Positions 17,675-28,178 are shown, numbered from the stretch's first letter. The stretch is DNA of 64,000 nucleotides from Pseudanabaena sp. PCC 7367 (GCF_000317065.1 NC_019701.1:1364001-1428000), one strand, 5' to 3'. Numbers and translations are program-made. Notes: generated from the sequence alone by a model not told the origin.

Positions 17675-20104
17675 ATGCGCTTGATTGGTTTAGAGCTAAC
17701 CAACTTTCGCCAGCACAAATCAACTGAGATCCAGTTCCCGTCAGGGCTAACTGGCATTTTGGGTGAAAATGGTTCCGGCAAAAGCACAATCCTCGAAGCG
17801 ATCGCCTGGGTGTTGTATGGCAATCAAAAGGGGGTGGCCAGGGGTGATGTAGACTCTTTGATCTGGCGGCAAGCCCCAGGTAAGTCAGCCGCGAGCGTAA
17901 TGTTGAAGTTTGCGTTTGGCGATCGCCACTATCAAATCAAACGCAGCCAATCCAGTTCGCGTGGCACAGTTGACTTGCAGCAGGATGGTCGCACGATCGC
18001 TAACTCAAACAAGGCCGTAGCCGAAAAGCTAACCGAAATCATCGGCATGAGCCACACCGAATTTTTTAATAGCTATTTCACTGGCCAAAAGGATCTTAGC
18101 TTCTTGGGCTCGATCAAAGGGGCAACCGAGCGAGAACGGTTTATTGCCAAAATGCTCGGCTATGAAAAAATTACCGCTGCCCAGGGCGAGGCTGGTAAAG
18201 CGGGTTCAATTCGCAGCGATCGCCGCAATCAACAACGCCAGGTCGATCGGCTGGAAGGGAGTCGGGGCGATCTAGACAAAATCAAAGCCCAAATTACATT
18301 TCAGCAAACCGAGTTGGAAGCTGCCCAATCTAGCTCCGAGGCGGTAACTGTGGTTTTGATGTCTGCCCTGGAGCAAAAGCAAGCCCTGGAGCCACAGCTA
18401 ACCGAGCTAGAACAAAAACGCGATCGCCATGTTGAGCTAGATAAGCAACAGCAAATTAAAACCGCAGCCCTGACTAAATTAACTCAGCAGATCGATCGCC
18501 TCGGCCAGGAGCAAGTCCGCCGCCGTGAGGCCGTAGGCAAATATGATCGACTCTCCCAGGCTTTACAAAATTATGATCAGATCAAGGCTCAACATAACCA
18601 TCTGAGTGAACTCAAGCAGGCGGCTACTCGGCGTAATGATCTAAGTGTGCGCTTGCCCAAACTACGGGCGGAGATTACGGAACTCAAGCAAAACCTCGAT
18701 CGGCTGGATCAGGTTGAATCGCGCTTAGCTAAGACGAAACAAGCGATCGCCCATTTTCAGCAAGAGCTGGAAACGACCGAGGCTGAAATTAGAACCCAGA
18801 CCAGAAGCTGGCAGGAGCAACAGGCCAACCTCCGCGCCCAGATCACCAGTGAACAGAAAAATCTGCGCAATATAACTAAGCAAAAAAATGTGATTGTACA
18901 AGCTGGACATGATGGCATCTGCCCCACCTGCGAGCGTCCCTTGCAAGCGGAATATGACACCGTGGTGGGTAATTTTGCCAGCCAGGTTGTCCATTTGGAA
19001 TCACACATTAAAGAATGGCAGCAACAGTTAAGCGCGATCGATGCCCCACCACCATCTTTGCAGCAATCGCAACAACAACAGTTACAGCTAAAACAGGACT
19101 ATCAAAATGAGCAACGGCTCGAACAACAACTGACTGCAGATCTGGCCAAGCGGCAACTGTGGCAAAAAGCACAGGATGAAAAGCAAGCCGAGGTTACCAA
19201 TGTCACTGCCCAGATCGCGGCGATCCCATCGGGTTTTGATGCCCAAACCCATACTCAACTAGAGCAACAATTACAGCAGCTTGAACCACAGCGGGAAGAG
19301 TTTTTGCGGTTGGCCAATGCCCCACAGCAACTACAAGACATCAATGCCCAGTTAAGTGAATTAACCCAGGAAAAGGCGCAAGTTGAAACCGCGATCGCTG
19401 AATTAAATGACCAAATCCAGCTTCTAAAGTTCGATCCGGCGGCCTATGCCCAGGTTAAACAAGCGATCGCCACCGCTAGCCAGGAACTTGAGGCGGCCAG
19501 AATTGCCCAGATCGAGGCCAAGGCGAAAGTAGAGAATACTCAAAAAATGCTGGAGCTAGCTCAACAGCAAGAAGTAGAGTTTCATCGCCGCGATGCTGAA
19601 TATCAAAAGGCCAAGCAGGAATTGATCCTCTTAGATGAATTGGACAGTGCCTTTACGGAGCTACGCCAATACCTAACTGAGCAAATTCGCCCCCAATTAG
19701 CGGAAAGTGCCAGCATTTTCCTAACCCAGTTGACCGACGGCAGGTATGACGCGATCGAAATTGATCCCAAATACAACATCCTGGTGCTGGATCATGGCGA
19801 TCCCAAACCGGTCATTTCTGGTGGTGAGGAGGATATTGTTAACCTGTGCCTAAGGTTAGCGATCTCGCAGATGATTACGGAACGCAGTGGCCAGCCTTTT
19901 TCGCTTTTAATCCTGGATGAGGTGTTTGGCTCGCTTGATCAAGGCCGACGTGAAAATGTAATTGGTTTGCTGCACAGCCTGGAGCAACAGTTTGAACAGG
20001 TTTTGATTATTTCTCACATTGAAGCGATCAAGGAAGGGGTAAATCAGGCGATCCGTCTGGAGTTTGATCCCCAGGAACAATGCTCAAAGTTAGTGAGTGC
20101 TTGA
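17675..20104 (+). CDS. SbcC/Rad50-like SMC-family ATPase
   Basis: The 809-residue protein has a Walker A loop GENGSGKST at residues 30-38, long Gln/Glu/Lys-rich coiled coils, a zinc-hook CPTC at residues 416-419, an ABC signature-like ISGGEEDIVNLCLRLA, and a Walker B LLILDEVFGSLDQGRRE followed by the switch IISHIE. This is the Rad50/SbcC layout: an ATPase head, two coiled-coil arms and a Zn hook. These proteins work with an Mre11/SbcD nuclease in processing DNA ends and hairpins. It is shorter than E. coli SbcC (about 1050 residues) but normal for the short bacterial form. No SbcD gene is adjacent. A GAGG sits 10 bases before the ATG. Confidence 0.9.
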   Translation: MRLIGLELTNFRQHKSTEIQFPSGLTGILGENGSGKSTILEAIAWVLYGNQKGVARGDVDSLIWRQAPGKSAASVMLKFAFGDRHYQIKRSQSSSRGTVDLQQDGRTIANSNKAVAEKLTEIIGMSHTEFFNSYFTGQKDLSFLGSIKGATERERFIAKMLGYEKITAAQGEAGKAGSIRSDRRNQQRQVDRLEGSRGDLDKIKAQITFQQTELEAAQSSSEAVTVVLMSALEQKQALEPQLTELEQKRDRHVELDKQQQIKTAALTKLTQQIDRLGQEQVRRREAVGKYDRLSQALQNYDQIKAQHNHLSELKQAATRRNDLSVRLPKLRAEITELKQNLDRLDQVESRLAKTKQAIAHFQQELETTEAEIRTQTRSWQEQQANLRAQITSEQKNLRNITKQKNVIVQAGHDGICPTCERPLQAEYDTVVGNFASQVVHLESHIKEWQQQLSAIDAPPPSLQQSQQQQLQLKQDYQNEQRLEQQLTADLAKRQLWQKAQDEKQAEVTNVTAQIAAIPSGFDAQTHTQLEQQLQQLEPQREEFLRLANAPQQLQDINAQLSELTQEKAQVETAIAELNDQIQLLKFDPAAYAQVKQAIATASQELEAARIAQIEAKAKVENTQKMLELAQQQEVEFHRRDAEYQKAKQELILLDELDSAFTELRQYLTEQIRPQLAESASIFLTQLTDGRYDAIEIDPKYNILVLDHGDPKPVISGGEEDIVNLCLRLAISQMITERSGQPFSLLILDEVFGSLDQGRRENVIGLLHSLEQQFEQVLIISHIEAIKEGVNQAIRLEFDPQEQCSKLVSA

Positions 20105-20248
20105 TGGATTCAAAAAATCGATCCAATCAACTATAGATTAATTAGCAGAGTGCAGAGTATCGGATTTTAAGGCAATCAATCGCTTGAACTATCTACTTCA
20201 GGTCGATCGATAATTAAGCTTTGCATTGTACTTAAAGCATTCAAAGTA

Positions 20249-20722
20249 TTAAGGAGTCAACCTTGCCATACATTCCAACATCAACCTTTGATTGATCAAG
20301 GCATGGGGTTGAATGGCGATCGCCCGTCGGAATGCTTGACTAGCCTCACCATATTCACCCATCTCCGCCAAGCACAACCCCAACCCATGCCAAGCACCAA
20401 AATGATAGGGAGCCAGCTCGACTACCTTTTGACAATCGGCGATCGCCTTTTCATATTTGCCTTCGGTGTAATAAAGGATGGCGCGGCGATTCCAGGCTTC
20501 GGCAAAATCGGGATGAGTTTCGATTAAATCATTCAATAATTCTTCTGCCGCTAATATATGACTAAACGACATCAGGGTATCTGCCCGTTGCAGTTGTTCC
20601 CGGCCATGCTCACCTTTTTGACCAAACCAGATCTGCCAGAGCCTGCGAGTGGCTCGATCGCGCACCGCTTCATCATCTTGCTTCAAGTCATCTAGCAACT
20701 GGGGAATCTCAGGGTTATACAT
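20249..20722 (-). CDS. Small TPR-repeat protein
   Basis: The 157-residue protein has an N-terminal charged helix region (LDDLKQDDEAVRDRATRRLWQIWFGQKG) and then three TPR-like helical pairs at about residues 48-148, with the TPR pattern W..R..ILYYTEGKYEKAIADCQKVVELAP and G.CLAEMGEYGEASQAFRRAIAIQP. No signal peptide or enzyme domain is visible, so it is likely a cytoplasmic protein-interaction adaptor. It converges on the SbcC-like gene across 144 bp. The partner is unknown. Confidence 0.85.
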   Translation of the reverse strand: MYNPEIPQLLDDLKQDDEAVRDRATRRLWQIWFGQKGEHGREQLQRADTLMSFSHILAAEELLNDLIETHPDFAEAWNRRAILYYTEGKYEKAIADCQKVVELAPYHFGAWHGLGLCLAEMGEYGEASQAFRRAIAIQPHALINQRLMLECMARLTP

Positions 20723-21315
20723 TTAAAGACAACTAAGCTCGACTGGCTTGGACATGGATTTACTGATCAGCGATGGAATTGTGACGGGCGTGACCTAGTC
20801 AGGCTTTGCTAAGAATCGATTACAAGCCATCATATCTGAATTGGTCTGGTACTAAATTTAGGTATAGCTAGGGCAATCAATGCTTGAGATTAGGCTTTTT
20901 AAACCTCTTGGCTTTTAATTGATCAGCTAATTGATCAGCATTTGCCAGCATTTATTGTCAGCATCTAACATCTAACGGCCTGCCAAGCCCAGGGTTAATC
21001 TATCTTACCGAGCTAGTTATCCCCATAGTGCCCCATAGTGTTAGGAGCGATCGCCCGATTGAAGCATGACTTTGCGGCTAGGTAAATGAGTATATATATG
21101 GATTGAGTATCTATCAGCCAGTAATTAATAGAGTCAATTATATAGATTCGGAATTAATAAATAGGTCGGCGATCGATCGCCACAAATTATTGATTGTGTA
21201 GCTACTAAGCTTTTTGAGCTAAGGTCGCATATTTGGCCAAACTATTGCTAGGAGAGCTTTGCAGGAATTTCGATCGCCATTGGGTGCATTGGTTTTAAGG
21301 GAATTAAAAAATTTA

Positions 21316-21345
21316 TAGACAAAGACATTAAAGGTGCGCTACACT
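21316..21345 (+). promoter_or_regulatory. Candidate sigma-70-type promoter of the ribosomal operon
   Basis: TAGACA (21316-21321) and TACACT (21340-21345) are separated by 18 bp, about 210 bp before the rplC ATG and immediately upstream of the inverted repeat. The match is fair, not strong. Confidence 0.35.
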
Positions 21346-21353
21346 AGTTAGCC

Positions 21354-21402
21354 GTGACACAAAACGGAAACTGCAAGGTAAAGACTTTGTAAGTCTTGTC
21401 AC
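21354..21402 (+). promoter_or_regulatory. Nested inverted repeat in the rplC operon leader
   Basis: The outer arms GTGACA (21354-21359) and TGTCAC (21397-21402) enclose a tight hairpin, AAGACTT (21381-21387) with AAGTCTT (21391-21397), loop TGT. The two folds share one base, so they are partly exclusive. Leaders of ribosomal operons often carry autoregulatory structures; that role here is inferred. Confidence 0.4.
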
Positions 21403-21554
21403 AAAGGATAGCAATCAGCTACCTGAACAGGCTTTTAGTTTCTAAAAATCTACATTTCCGTAAGAACCGCGATCGCTTAACCAAATACATAAGCTAACCC
21501 TCTAGCGGCTTCACCGTAGAGCTTAATCTTAAGATAGAAGAGGACAGAATCACC

Positions 21555-22196
21555 ATGTCTGTTGGAATCCTTGGCACCAAATTGGGAATTACCCAAGTCT
21601 TCGATGACGAAGGCAACGTTGTTCCCGTCACCGTAGTACAAGCCGGCCCATGTAAAATCACCCAAATCAAAACGGAAGTCAAGGAAGGCTATAACGCCAT
21701 TCAAGTTGGCTTTGGTAATACCCGCGAAAAGCTGTTGACCAAGCCCGAATTGGGGCACTTAGCCAAATCGCAAACTTCTCCGGTCAAGCATTTGCATGAA
21801 TATCGGGTTGATGATACTGGCACTTACGATTTGGGTCAGGAAATAGATGTTTCCATTTTTAATGATGGCGATCTAATTGATGTTTCTGGGGTCAGTGTTG
21901 GTAAAGGTTTTTCCGGTTACCAAAAACGACACAATTTTCGCCGTGGGCCAATGTCGCATGGTTCCAAGAACCACCGCCAACCTGGTTCAACTGGTGCAGG
22001 TACTACTCCTGGCCGGGTTTATCCAGGTAAGAAAATGGCAGGTCGCCTTGGCGGTGTCAAAGTTACGATCAGAAAGCTGACTGTGTTTCAGGTCGATAGC
22101 GAAAAGAACATTTTGCTGGTGAGGGGATCAGTACCCGGCAAACCCGGAGCGCTCCTCAATATCACCCCTGCCAACATTGTGGGTGGCAAAAAATAA
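21555..22196 (+). CDS. rplC: 50S ribosomal protein L3
   Basis: L3 (213 residues) is an early assembly protein of the large subunit, and its central loop reaches towards the peptidyl-transferase centre. It begins [22 protein letters not shown] and has the conserved loop [22 protein letters not shown] followed by [17 protein letters not shown]. It opens the cluster: rpsJ, first in many bacterial S10 operons, is not upstream, as is usual in cyanobacteria. The next gene, rplD, starts 38 bp downstream. Confidence 0.98.
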   Translation: MSVGILGTKLGITQVFDDEGNVVPVTVVQAGPCKITQIKTEVKEGYNAIQVGFGNTREKLLTKPELGHLAKSQTSPVKHLHEYRVDDTGTYDLGQEIDVSIFNDGDLIDVSGVSVGKGFSGYQKRHNFRRGPMSHGSKNHRQPGSTGAGTTPGRVYPGKKMAGRLGGVKVTIRKLTVFQVDSEKNILLVRGSVPGKPGALLNITPANIVGGKK

Positions 22197-22234
22197 GCCA
22201 TCAACTAGCTTAGACGAAGGAAGTTTTAGAGATT

Positions 22235-22897
22235 ATGCCGACAGTAATTGATTGGACCGGAAATCAGGTTGGGGAAGTTGAGTTGCAGCTCAAAGTCGCT
22301 AAGGAATCCACCGCCGCAGACTTGGTGCACCGCGCTGTGGTCAGACAGCTTAATAATGCCAGACAGGGTAATGCCAGCACCAAAACCCGTGCCGAAGTGC
22401 GTGGTGGTGGGCGTAAACCTTGGCGGCAGAAGGGTACTGGTCGAGCCAGAGCTGGTTCTAGCCGATCGCCACTGTGGAGTGGTGGTGGTGTGATCTTTGG
22501 CCCCAAACCGAAAGATTACAACCTCAATATGAACCGCAAAGAAAGACGCTTGGCGCTAAGAACTGCGTTTCAAAGTCGGCTTGAGGATATGGTAGTGGTT
22601 GAAGATTTTATTGGCAATCTACCTCAGCCAAAAACTGCTGAGTTGGCTAAGGCTCTAGAACGATGGGGTGTAGAACCTGGCCAAAAAACTCTATTAATTA
22701 TCGATCAAAGGCAGGAAATGGTTTATCTTTCAGCTCGAAATATGCCAAAGCTAAAGCTAACCGTTGCCGATCAGCTCAGCGTCTATAACATTGTGATGGC
22801 AGACAAGATTGTCGTTACCGCACCTGCCCTGGAAAAGATTAAGGCTGTTTATGGTGGCGATCGCACTGAATTGGCAGCTACCGTGGAGGAAAAATAG
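22235..22897 (+). CDS. rplD: 50S ribosomal protein L4
   Basis: L4 (220 residues) lines the peptide exit tunnel and in E. coli also represses its own operon. The conserved tunnel loop is visible as [25 protein letters not shown], with [18 protein letters not shown] after it. Only three bases separate it from rplW, so translation is probably coupled. Whether it controls this operon through the upstream hairpin is not shown by sequence. Confidence 0.98.
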   Translation: MPTVIDWTGNQVGEVELQLKVAKESTAADLVHRAVVRQLNNARQGNASTKTRAEVRGGGRKPWRQKGTGRARAGSSRSPLWSGGGVIFGPKPKDYNLNMNRKERRLALRTAFQSRLEDMVVVEDFIGNLPQPKTAELAKALERWGVEPGQKTLLIIDQRQEMVYLSARNMPKLKLTVADQLSVYNIVMADKIVVTAPALEKIKAVYGGDRTELAATVEEK

Positions 22898-22900
22898 ATC

Positions 22901-23215
22901 ATGGCAAAAATCCCAACTGAATTTGACCAGCGTCGTCTGCCCGATTTGATCAAGCGACCATTGATCAATGAAAAGGCCACCCGCATGTTGGAGCTGAACA
23001 AATATACCTTTGATGTTGATCCCAAGGCGACCAAGCCAGAAATCAAAGCTGCGATCGAAAGTTTGTTTGATGTGAAAGTGATTAAGGTTAATACCCATAA
23101 TCCCCCTGCTCCCGCCCGCCGCGTTGGTAGGTTTGCCGGCAAGCGCCCCCACTATAAACGTGCGATCGTGACCCTGGCCGCCGAAGACGAGATTGATTTG
23201 TTCCCCGACGTATAG
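22901..23215 (+). CDS. rplW: 50S ribosomal protein L23
   Basis: L23 (104 residues) sits at the tunnel exit and is the docking site for trigger factor and SRP. Family features are [23 protein letters not shown], the segment [22 protein letters not shown], and a C-terminal strand [15 protein letters not shown]. It follows rplD by three bases. A 132-bp gap to rplB comes next, unusually wide for this operon, and contains a 10-bp tandem duplication. Confidence 0.98.
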   Translation: MAKIPTEFDQRRLPDLIKRPLINEKATRMLELNKYTFDVDPKATKPEIKAAIESLFDVKVIKVNTHNPPAPARRVGRFAGKRPHYKRAIVTLAAEDEIDLFPDV

Positions 23216-23347
23216 ATCGCATCCACTTAAGTTAGCAGTAGTTAGCAGTTTTAAATTAGTAATTAATTATTTAGTAATTGATTTAATCCTGGATTTAATT
23301 CTGCGCACAACAGCCGAAACCTAGCACACACAAGCAAAGTAAAGATT
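23216..23347. repeat. rplW-rplB spacer with 10-bp tandem duplication
   Basis: GTTAGCAGTA (23231-23240) is followed directly by GTTAGCAGTT (23241-23250). TTAGTAATT also recurs shortly after. No ORF is present. Confidence 0.6.
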
Positions 23348-24211
23348 ATGGGCGTTCGTTCATACAAACCATATTCCGCCGGCACCAGACAGTTAACAAC
23401 TTCTGATTTTGCCGATGTTACCAAAGCAACTCCGGAGAAGTCCCTAACCAAGCGATCCCATCGCAAGAAGGGTCGGAATAATCGTGGTGTGATTACCAGC
23501 CGCAGACGCGGTGGTGGCCACAAGCGACTATATCGGGTGATTGACTTCAAGCGAGATAAGCGAAATATTCCGGCGCGGGTAGCAGCGATCGAATATGATC
23601 CCAACCGGAATGCCCGCATTGCGCTGTTGTTCTACAAAGATGGCGAAAAGCGTTATATCCTGGCACCTCGCAATCTTAAGGTTGATGACTTTGTGCAGGC
23701 CGGTGAAGATGCACCATTTGAAGTTGGTAACTCCTTGCCACTCTATCGGATTCCGCTGGGTACGATGGTACACAACGTGGAACTGACCCCCGGCAAGGGT
23801 GGGCAAATTGTGCGATCGGCTGGGTGTGGTGCGCAAATTGCCGCCAAAGAAGGTGACTTTGTTACCCTCAAGCTACCTTCCTCTGAAGTGCGCTTAATTA
23901 GACGAGAATGCTACGCCACGATCGGCCAAATTGGTAATTCTGAACATGCCAACCAGAGTGCTGGTAAAGCTGGCCGGAATCGTTGGAAAGCTCGCCGTCC
24001 AAAGGTACGTGGTTCGGTGATGAACCCATGCGATCACCCCCACGGTGGTGGTGAAGGTCGCGCGCCGATCGGTCGCAGTGGCCCAGTTACCCCCTGGGGC
24101 AAGCCAACCCTTGGGTATAAAACTCGCAAGAAGCGTAAGGCTAGCGATGCCCTGATTGTCCGCCGTCGTCGCAAAGGCTCGAAGCGGGGCAAGGGCGGCC
24201 GGAACGCATAA
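23348..24211 (+). CDS. rplB: 50S ribosomal protein L2
   Basis: L2 (287 residues) is needed for subunit joining and peptidyl-transferase activity. It begins [17 protein letters not shown], as in chloroplast and cyanobacterial L2. It carries the conserved C-terminal loop [20 protein letters not shown] with the functionally important histidine, and ends in a basic tail. The OB-fold region holds [22 protein letters not shown]. The upstream AAGCAAAG region is a weak ribosome binding site. Confidence 0.98.
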   Translation: MGVRSYKPYSAGTRQLTTSDFADVTKATPEKSLTKRSHRKKGRNNRGVITSRRRGGGHKRLYRVIDFKRDKRNIPARVAAIEYDPNRNARIALLFYKDGEKRYILAPRNLKVDDFVQAGEDAPFEVGNSLPLYRIPLGTMVHNVELTPGKGGQIVRSAGCGAQIAAKEGDFVTLKLPSSEVRLIRRECYATIGQIGNSEHANQSAGKAGRNRWKARRPKVRGSVMNPCDHPHGGGEGRAPIGRSGPVTPWGKPTLGYKTRKKRKASDALIVRRRRKGSKRGKGGRNA

Positions 24212-24367
24212 AGCGCTTGGGCTGGGCAGGTTAGGTCATAGATTTTTTGGCAAGTTGATTCAAGTTAATTAAATTATTACCTTCTCAACGCTCAGCGCAG
24301 TTAAACATTCACTATTAGACATTTAGACATTAAGTATCAAGTATAGCTAGGAAACAGATTAGACCTC

Positions 24368-24646
24368 ATGGCTAGATCCCTTAAAAAAGGTCCGTTTATC
24401 GCCGATTCATTGTTGAGCAAAGTAGAAAAGCTCAATGCCAAAGGCGATAAGCAAGTAATAAAAACCTGGTCGCGGGCATCAACGATCGTGCCCCAGATGA
24501 TCGGCCATACGATCGCTGTCCATAATGGCAGGCAGCATGTGCCCGTATTTATTACTGACCAGATGGTAGGACACAAACTGGGTGAATTTGCCCCCACCCG
24601 TACGTTTCGTGGCCATGCCAAAAGCGACAAAAAGGCAAGGAGATAG
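24368..24646 (+). CDS. rpsS: 30S ribosomal protein S19
   Basis: S19 (92 residues) binds the 30S head near the decoding site. It begins [16 protein letters not shown] and contains [22 protein letters not shown] and [13 protein letters not shown], all family signatures. A 156-bp gap precedes it, containing an exact 8-bp tandem duplication TTAGACAT at 24315-24330. rplV follows after five bases. Confidence 0.98.
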   Translation: MARSLKKGPFIADSLLSKVEKLNAKGDKQVIKTWSRASTIVPQMIGHTIAVHNGRQHVPVFITDQMVGHKLGEFAPTRTFRGHAKSDKKARR

Positions 24647-24651
24647 GTGCA

Positions 24652-25008
24652 ATGCTATTGGAAACAGATGAAGTTAAAGCTCAGGCTAAATACGTGCGGA
24701 TGGCTCCTAGCAAGGCTCGGCGCGTCCTAGACCAAATTCGGGGTCGCAGCTACCGTGAGGCTCTGGTAATTCTAGAGTTTATGCCCTACCGCGCCTGTGA
24801 GCCAATCACTAAGGTATTGCGATCGGCGGTGGCCAATGCTGAGCATAACCGAGGCATGAATCCGGTTGATCTAGTCATCAATCAAGCCTTTGCAGACATG
24901 GGGCCCAGCTTCAGACGCTTCAGGCCAAGAGCCCAGGGGCGAGCCTTCAAAATCAAGAAACCCACCTGCCACATTACGATCACCGTCAAGCCAATGGAGG
25001 AAGCATAA
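24652..25008 (+). CDS. rplV: 50S ribosomal protein L22
   Basis: L22 (118 residues) contacts all 23S domains, and its beta-hairpin reaches into the exit tunnel. Visible are [24 protein letters not shown], the loop region [20 protein letters not shown] and the end CHITITVKP. It is separated from rpsC by only three bases. Confidence 0.98.
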   Translation: MLLETDEVKAQAKYVRMAPSKARRVLDQIRGRSYREALVILEFMPYRACEPITKVLRSAVANAEHNRGMNPVDLVINQAFADMGPSFRRFRPRAQGRAFKIKKPTCHITITVKPMEEA

Positions 25009-25011
25009 ATA

Positions 25012-25767
25012 ATGGGACAGAAAGTTCACCCCAATGGTTTACGGGTCGGCGTAATCAGGCCACATCTATCGCGCTGGTTTGCCGATGGCGATCGCTATCC
25101 AATTCTAGCTTCCGAAGATTTTGAAATCCGCAAATACATCACCAAAACCCTCGATAACGCTGGCGTTGCTGATGTACGGATCGAGCGCAAAGCTGACCAG
25201 GTAGACATCGAAATTCGTACCGCCCGCCCTGGCGTGGTAGTTGGCCGTGGTGGTTCGGGAATCGATCAACTGCGCCAAGGTTTGCTAAAGCATCTGGGCA
25301 AAGTAGGCACCAAAGAGAAAACCGGCACCAGCCAAATTCGGATCAATGTCGTAGAAGTGGCCAGGGTTGATGCTGAAGCGGCGCTGATCGGTGAGTATAT
25401 TGCCCAGCAGATCGAACGCCGGGTTTCGTTCCGACGAGTGGTACGCCAAGCGATTCAACGTGCCCAAAGAGCTGGTGTAGAAGGGATTAAGGTACAAGTT
25501 GGCGGTCGCCTCAACGGCGCTGAGATCGCCCGGACTGAATGGGTCAGAGAAGGCCGCGTCCCCCTCCATACAATCCGTGCTGATATTGATTATGCCTATC
25601 GCACTGCCAGCACTGTCTACGGCATCATCGGTGTCAAGGTTTGGATATTTAAGGGTGAGATAGAGCCTGGTCAAGAAGCAGCAGCACCGGCACAACCACA
25701 ACCTCGTCGTCGCCAACAACAGCGTCGTCGCCCCCAATTTGAAGATCGATCTGGAGCTGAGGGATAG
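25012..25767 (+). CDS. rpsC: 30S ribosomal protein S3
   Basis: S3 (251 residues) helps form the mRNA entry channel. It starts [16 protein letters not shown] and has the KH-domain loop [14 protein letters not shown], followed by the C-terminal S3 domain [27 protein letters not shown]. After the domain comes a tail of about 25 residues rich in Gln, Arg, Pro and Ala, which is longer than in many bacteria and likely disordered. rplP follows after four bases. Confidence 0.98.
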   Translation: MGQKVHPNGLRVGVIRPHLSRWFADGDRYPILASEDFEIRKYITKTLDNAGVADVRIERKADQVDIEIRTARPGVVVGRGGSGIDQLRQGLLKHLGKVGTKEKTGTSQIRINVVEVARVDAEAALIGEYIAQQIERRVSFRRVVRQAIQRAQRAGVEGIKVQVGGRLNGAEIARTEWVREGRVPLHTIRADIDYAYRTASTVYGIIGVKVWIFKGEIEPGQEAAAPAQPQPRRRQQQRRRPQFEDRSGAEG

Positions 25768-25771
25768 ATAA

Positions 25772-26188
25772 ATGTTAAGTCCTAGACGTACTAAATATAG
25801 AAAACAACAGCGCGGTCGGATGCGCGGCATGGCCAGTAGTGCCAACAAGCTAGACTTTGGCGACTTTGGCATGCAGGCACTAGAGCCAAGCTGGATTACT
25901 TCGAGGCAAATTGAGGCCGCCAGACGGGCAATCAACCGCTATATCAAGCGGGGCGGAAAAATCTGGATTCGTTTGTTCCCCGACAAGCCAGTTACGATGC
26001 GAGCGGCAGAAACCCGCATGGGTTCTGGTAAGGGCGCACCTGAATATTGGGTGGCAGTGGTCAAGCCGGGGCGAATTATGTTTGAAATTACTGGGGTGAG
26101 TGAGCCAGTGGCCAAAGAAGCACTGCGCCTAGCATCGGCCAAGATGCCGATCAAAACCCGATTCGTAAAGCGTGAAGAGAAGGTGTAG
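25772..26188 (+). CDS. rplP: 50S ribosomal protein L16
   Basis: L16 (138 residues) sits near the A site and organises tRNA accommodation. Its start [48 protein letters not shown] and the segment [28 protein letters not shown] are diagnostic. Its TAG overlaps a possible GTG start of rpmC by one base. Confidence 0.98.
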   Translation: MLSPRRTKYRKQQRGRMRGMASSANKLDFGDFGMQALEPSWITSRQIEAARRAINRYIKRGGKIWIRLFPDKPVTMRAAETRMGSGKGAPEYWVAVVKPGRIMFEITGVSEPVAKEALRLASAKMPIKTRFVKREEKV

Positions 26189-26190
26189 TG

Positions 26191-26460
26191 ATGGCTCTAC
26201 CAGATATTAAAGACATAAAAGCACTCAGTGATGACGATCTGCAAGCAGAGGTGCTAGCGCTTAAGAAGGAATTGTTTCAGTTGCGCTTAAAAAGGTCAAC
26301 AAGGCAACCCTTTAAGCCCCATGAGTTTAAGCATACTAAGCATCGCCTAGCTCAGCTGTTGACGATCGAACGGGAACGGCAACTAGCCGAGGCGAAGGTA
26401 GATAATTCTAATAGTTCTGATAGTTCTAGCACAACTGAAAGCACGGCAGAGGAGGCGTAA
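26191..26460 (+). CDS. rpmC: 50S ribosomal protein L29
   Basis: L29 lies at the tunnel exit beside L23. The two-helix core is clear: [24 protein letters not shown] and [19 protein letters not shown] chose the ATG at 26191 (89 residues); a GTG one codon upstream overlaps the rplP stop. A Ser/Thr/Glu-rich C-terminal tail of about 20 residues is not part of the core fold and is probably disordered. Confidence 0.97.
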   Translation: MALPDIKDIKALSDDDLQAEVLALKKELFQLRLKRSTRQPFKPHEFKHTKHRLAQLLTIERERQLAEAKVDNSNSSDSSSTTESTAEEA

Positions 26461-26463
26461 GCA

Positions 26464-26715
26464 ATGGCAGTTAAAGAAAAAGTTGGCCAAGTGGTCAGCA
26501 CCAAAATGCAAAAAACAGTGGTGGTGGCAGTGGAAAACCGCTCCGCTCATCCTAAATACGGCAAGATTGTGGTGCAAACCAAGCGGTTCAAGGCTCACGA
26601 CGGCGAAGAAAAATGCCAAGAAGGCGATCGCGTCCGGATTCGGGAAACTCGCCCCCTCAGTCGAACCAAGCGCTGGGAAGTAATTGAAATATTAAGCACT
26701 ATCTCAGCTCAGTAG
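26464..26715 (+). CDS. rpsQ: 30S ribosomal protein S17
   Basis: S17 (83 residues) is a primary 16S-binding protein with an OB fold. Signatures are [36 protein letters not shown] and [20 protein letters not shown]. It follows rpmC by three bases and is separated from rplN by 71 bp. Confidence 0.98.
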   Translation: MAVKEKVGQVVSTKMQKTVVVAVENRSAHPKYGKIVVQTKRFKAHDGEEKCQEGDRVRIRETRPLSRTKRWEVIEILSTISAQ

Positions 26716-26786
26716 CTTAAGCCTATCAAGCGAGATCGAGCAGTTAGGCAAACATTCTTTTTAAGATTTGAGAGTAAGTCAAGGCC

Positions 26787-27155
26787 ATGATTCAGCAAGA
26801 AACAATCCTAAACGTGGCAGATAACAGCGGTGCAAAGAAGCTTCTCTGTATCCGCGTGATCGCTGGTGGTAATCGCAAAGTTGGCCGAGTAGGCGATTTA
26901 ATTGTTGCCACGGTCAAGGATGCCGCCCCCAACATGCCAGTCAAAAAATCAGACGTTGTTAAAGCGGTGATCGTACGCACCCGTAGCAATATCAATCGTG
27001 ATAGTGGCATGAGTATTAGATTTGACGATAATGCCGCCGTGATTGTCAACCAGGATGGGAATCCCAGAGGCACCCGCGTATTTGGCCCGGTGGCGCGTGA
27101 ATTACGCGACAAAAACTATACCAAAATTATCTCGTTAGCGCCGGAGGTACTATAG
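26787..27155 (+). CDS. rplN: 50S ribosomal protein L14
   Basis: L14 (122 residues) forms intersubunit bridge B8 and binds the silencing factor RsfS. It shows [39 protein letters not shown] and [21 protein letters not shown]. The rplX ATG comes five bases after its stop. Confidence 0.98.
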   Translation: MIQQETILNVADNSGAKKLLCIRVIAGGNRKVGRVGDLIVATVKDAAPNMPVKKSDVVKAVIVRTRSNINRDSGMSIRFDDNAAVIVNQDGNPRGTRVFGPVARELRDKNYTKIISLAPEVL

Positions 27156-27160
27156 TCACC

Positions 27161-27529
27161 ATGGCAATTAGAAAAGTTAAAGCCAAGCCCCATGGCAATC
27201 GCAAAACCTTCAAAATGCATGTTAAGCAGGGTGATACCGTGCAGATAATCTCTGGCTCTTACAAGGGCAAGGTGGGCACTGTGCTGCAGGTATTTCCCAA
27301 AAACAGTTTTGTGTTGGTCGAAGGTGTAAACATCAAAACCAAACATGTAAAACCCCAACAAGACGGTGATAGCGGCCAAATCATCACCAGGGAATATCCG
27401 ATCCATAGCTCTAATGTGATGCTTTATTCCGAGAAAGAGAAGGTGGCCAGTCGGATTTGCTACACCTACACAGAAGCTGGCAAGAAGGTGCGCATGTTGA
27501 AAAAAACAGGCGAAATCTTGGACAGTTGA
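27161..27529 (+). CDS. rplX: 50S ribosomal protein L24
   Basis: L24 (122 residues) is an assembly initiator of the large subunit. The KOW motif is visible in [24 protein letters not shown], followed by [16 protein letters not shown]. The body is normal for cyanobacteria. A 90-bp gap follows before rplE. Confidence 0.97.
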   Translation: MAIRKVKAKPHGNRKTFKMHVKQGDTVQIISGSYKGKVGTVLQVFPKNSFVLVEGVNIKTKHVKPQQDGDSGQIITREYPIHSSNVMLYSEKEKVASRICYTYTEAGKKVRMLKKTGEILDS

Positions 27530-27619
27530 ATGAACAGTTGAACGAACTAATTCACCGCATCAATTAGTCCTGAATTAATCCTGACCAAGCCCAGGAACAA
27601 ACTAATAAAGTTAAGCACA

Positions 27620-28165
27620 ATGGCAAAACAACGATTTTTAGAATCATATCAAACTCAGGCCGTACCTAAGCTGATCGAACAGTTTAAGTATACCAATTCA
27701 CATCAAGTTCCTAAGTTCAACAAAGTTGTGGTGAACCGTGGTCTTGGCGAGGCTTCCCAGAATGCTAAAGCCCTTGAATCTTCGATTACAGAGATCTCAG
27801 TAATTACTGGCCAAAAGCCGGTAGTAACCAGAGCCCGTAAGGCGATCGCAGGGTTTAAACTCCGCGAAGGGATGCCCGTGGGTGTGATGGTGACATTACG
27901 GCGGGAGCGGATGTATGCATTTTTAGATCGCTTAATCAATTTCTCTTTGCCTCGGATTCGAGACTTTCGTGGGATCAGTGCCAAAAGCTTTGATGGCAGA
28001 GGCAACTATACCCTTGGGGTCAGAGAACAGCTTATTTTCCCAGAAATCAGCTACGACTCGATCGATCAAATTCGAGGCATGGACATTTCAATTATTACCA
28101 CCGCTAATACCGATGAAGAAGGTCGAGCTTTATTAGCAGCTATGGGTATGCCCTTTCGCAAATAG
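27620..28165 (+). CDS. rplE: 50S ribosomal protein L5
   Basis: L5 (181 residues) binds 5S rRNA and contacts the P-site tRNA. Visible signatures are [42 protein letters not shown] and [18 protein letters not shown]. rpsH starts 13 bp downstream. rpsN (S14), which follows rplE in many bacteria, is absent here; in cyanobacteria it is normally encoded elsewhere. Confidence 0.98.
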   Translation: MAKQRFLESYQTQAVPKLIEQFKYTNSHQVPKFNKVVVNRGLGEASQNAKALESSITEISVITGQKPVVTRARKAIAGFKLREGMPVGVMVTLRRERMYAFLDRLINFSLPRIRDFRGISAKSFDGRGNYTLGVREQLIFPEISYDSIDQIRGMDISIITTANTDEEGRALLAAMGMPFRK

Positions 28166-28178
28166 GTAGGAGATCAAA

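Larger units (their letters stand above)
20723..21554. other. Spacer holding the ribosomal operon leader
   Basis: This 832-bp stretch has no gene. The 10-bp unit CCCCATAGTG is duplicated exactly at 21021-21040. The 3' 240 bp form the leader of the rplC operon, with a candidate promoter and a nested inverted repeat described separately. Confidence 0.55.

Noticed and set aside
17496-17684. 62-codon frame upstream of the SbcC-like gene
   Set aside because: Overlaps the true start of the ATPase in another frame and lacks coding character.
20101-20130. Terminator overlapping the SbcC-like stop codon
   Set aside because: TTGATGGAT/ATCCAATCAA arms pair only with a bulge and have no T-run after them.
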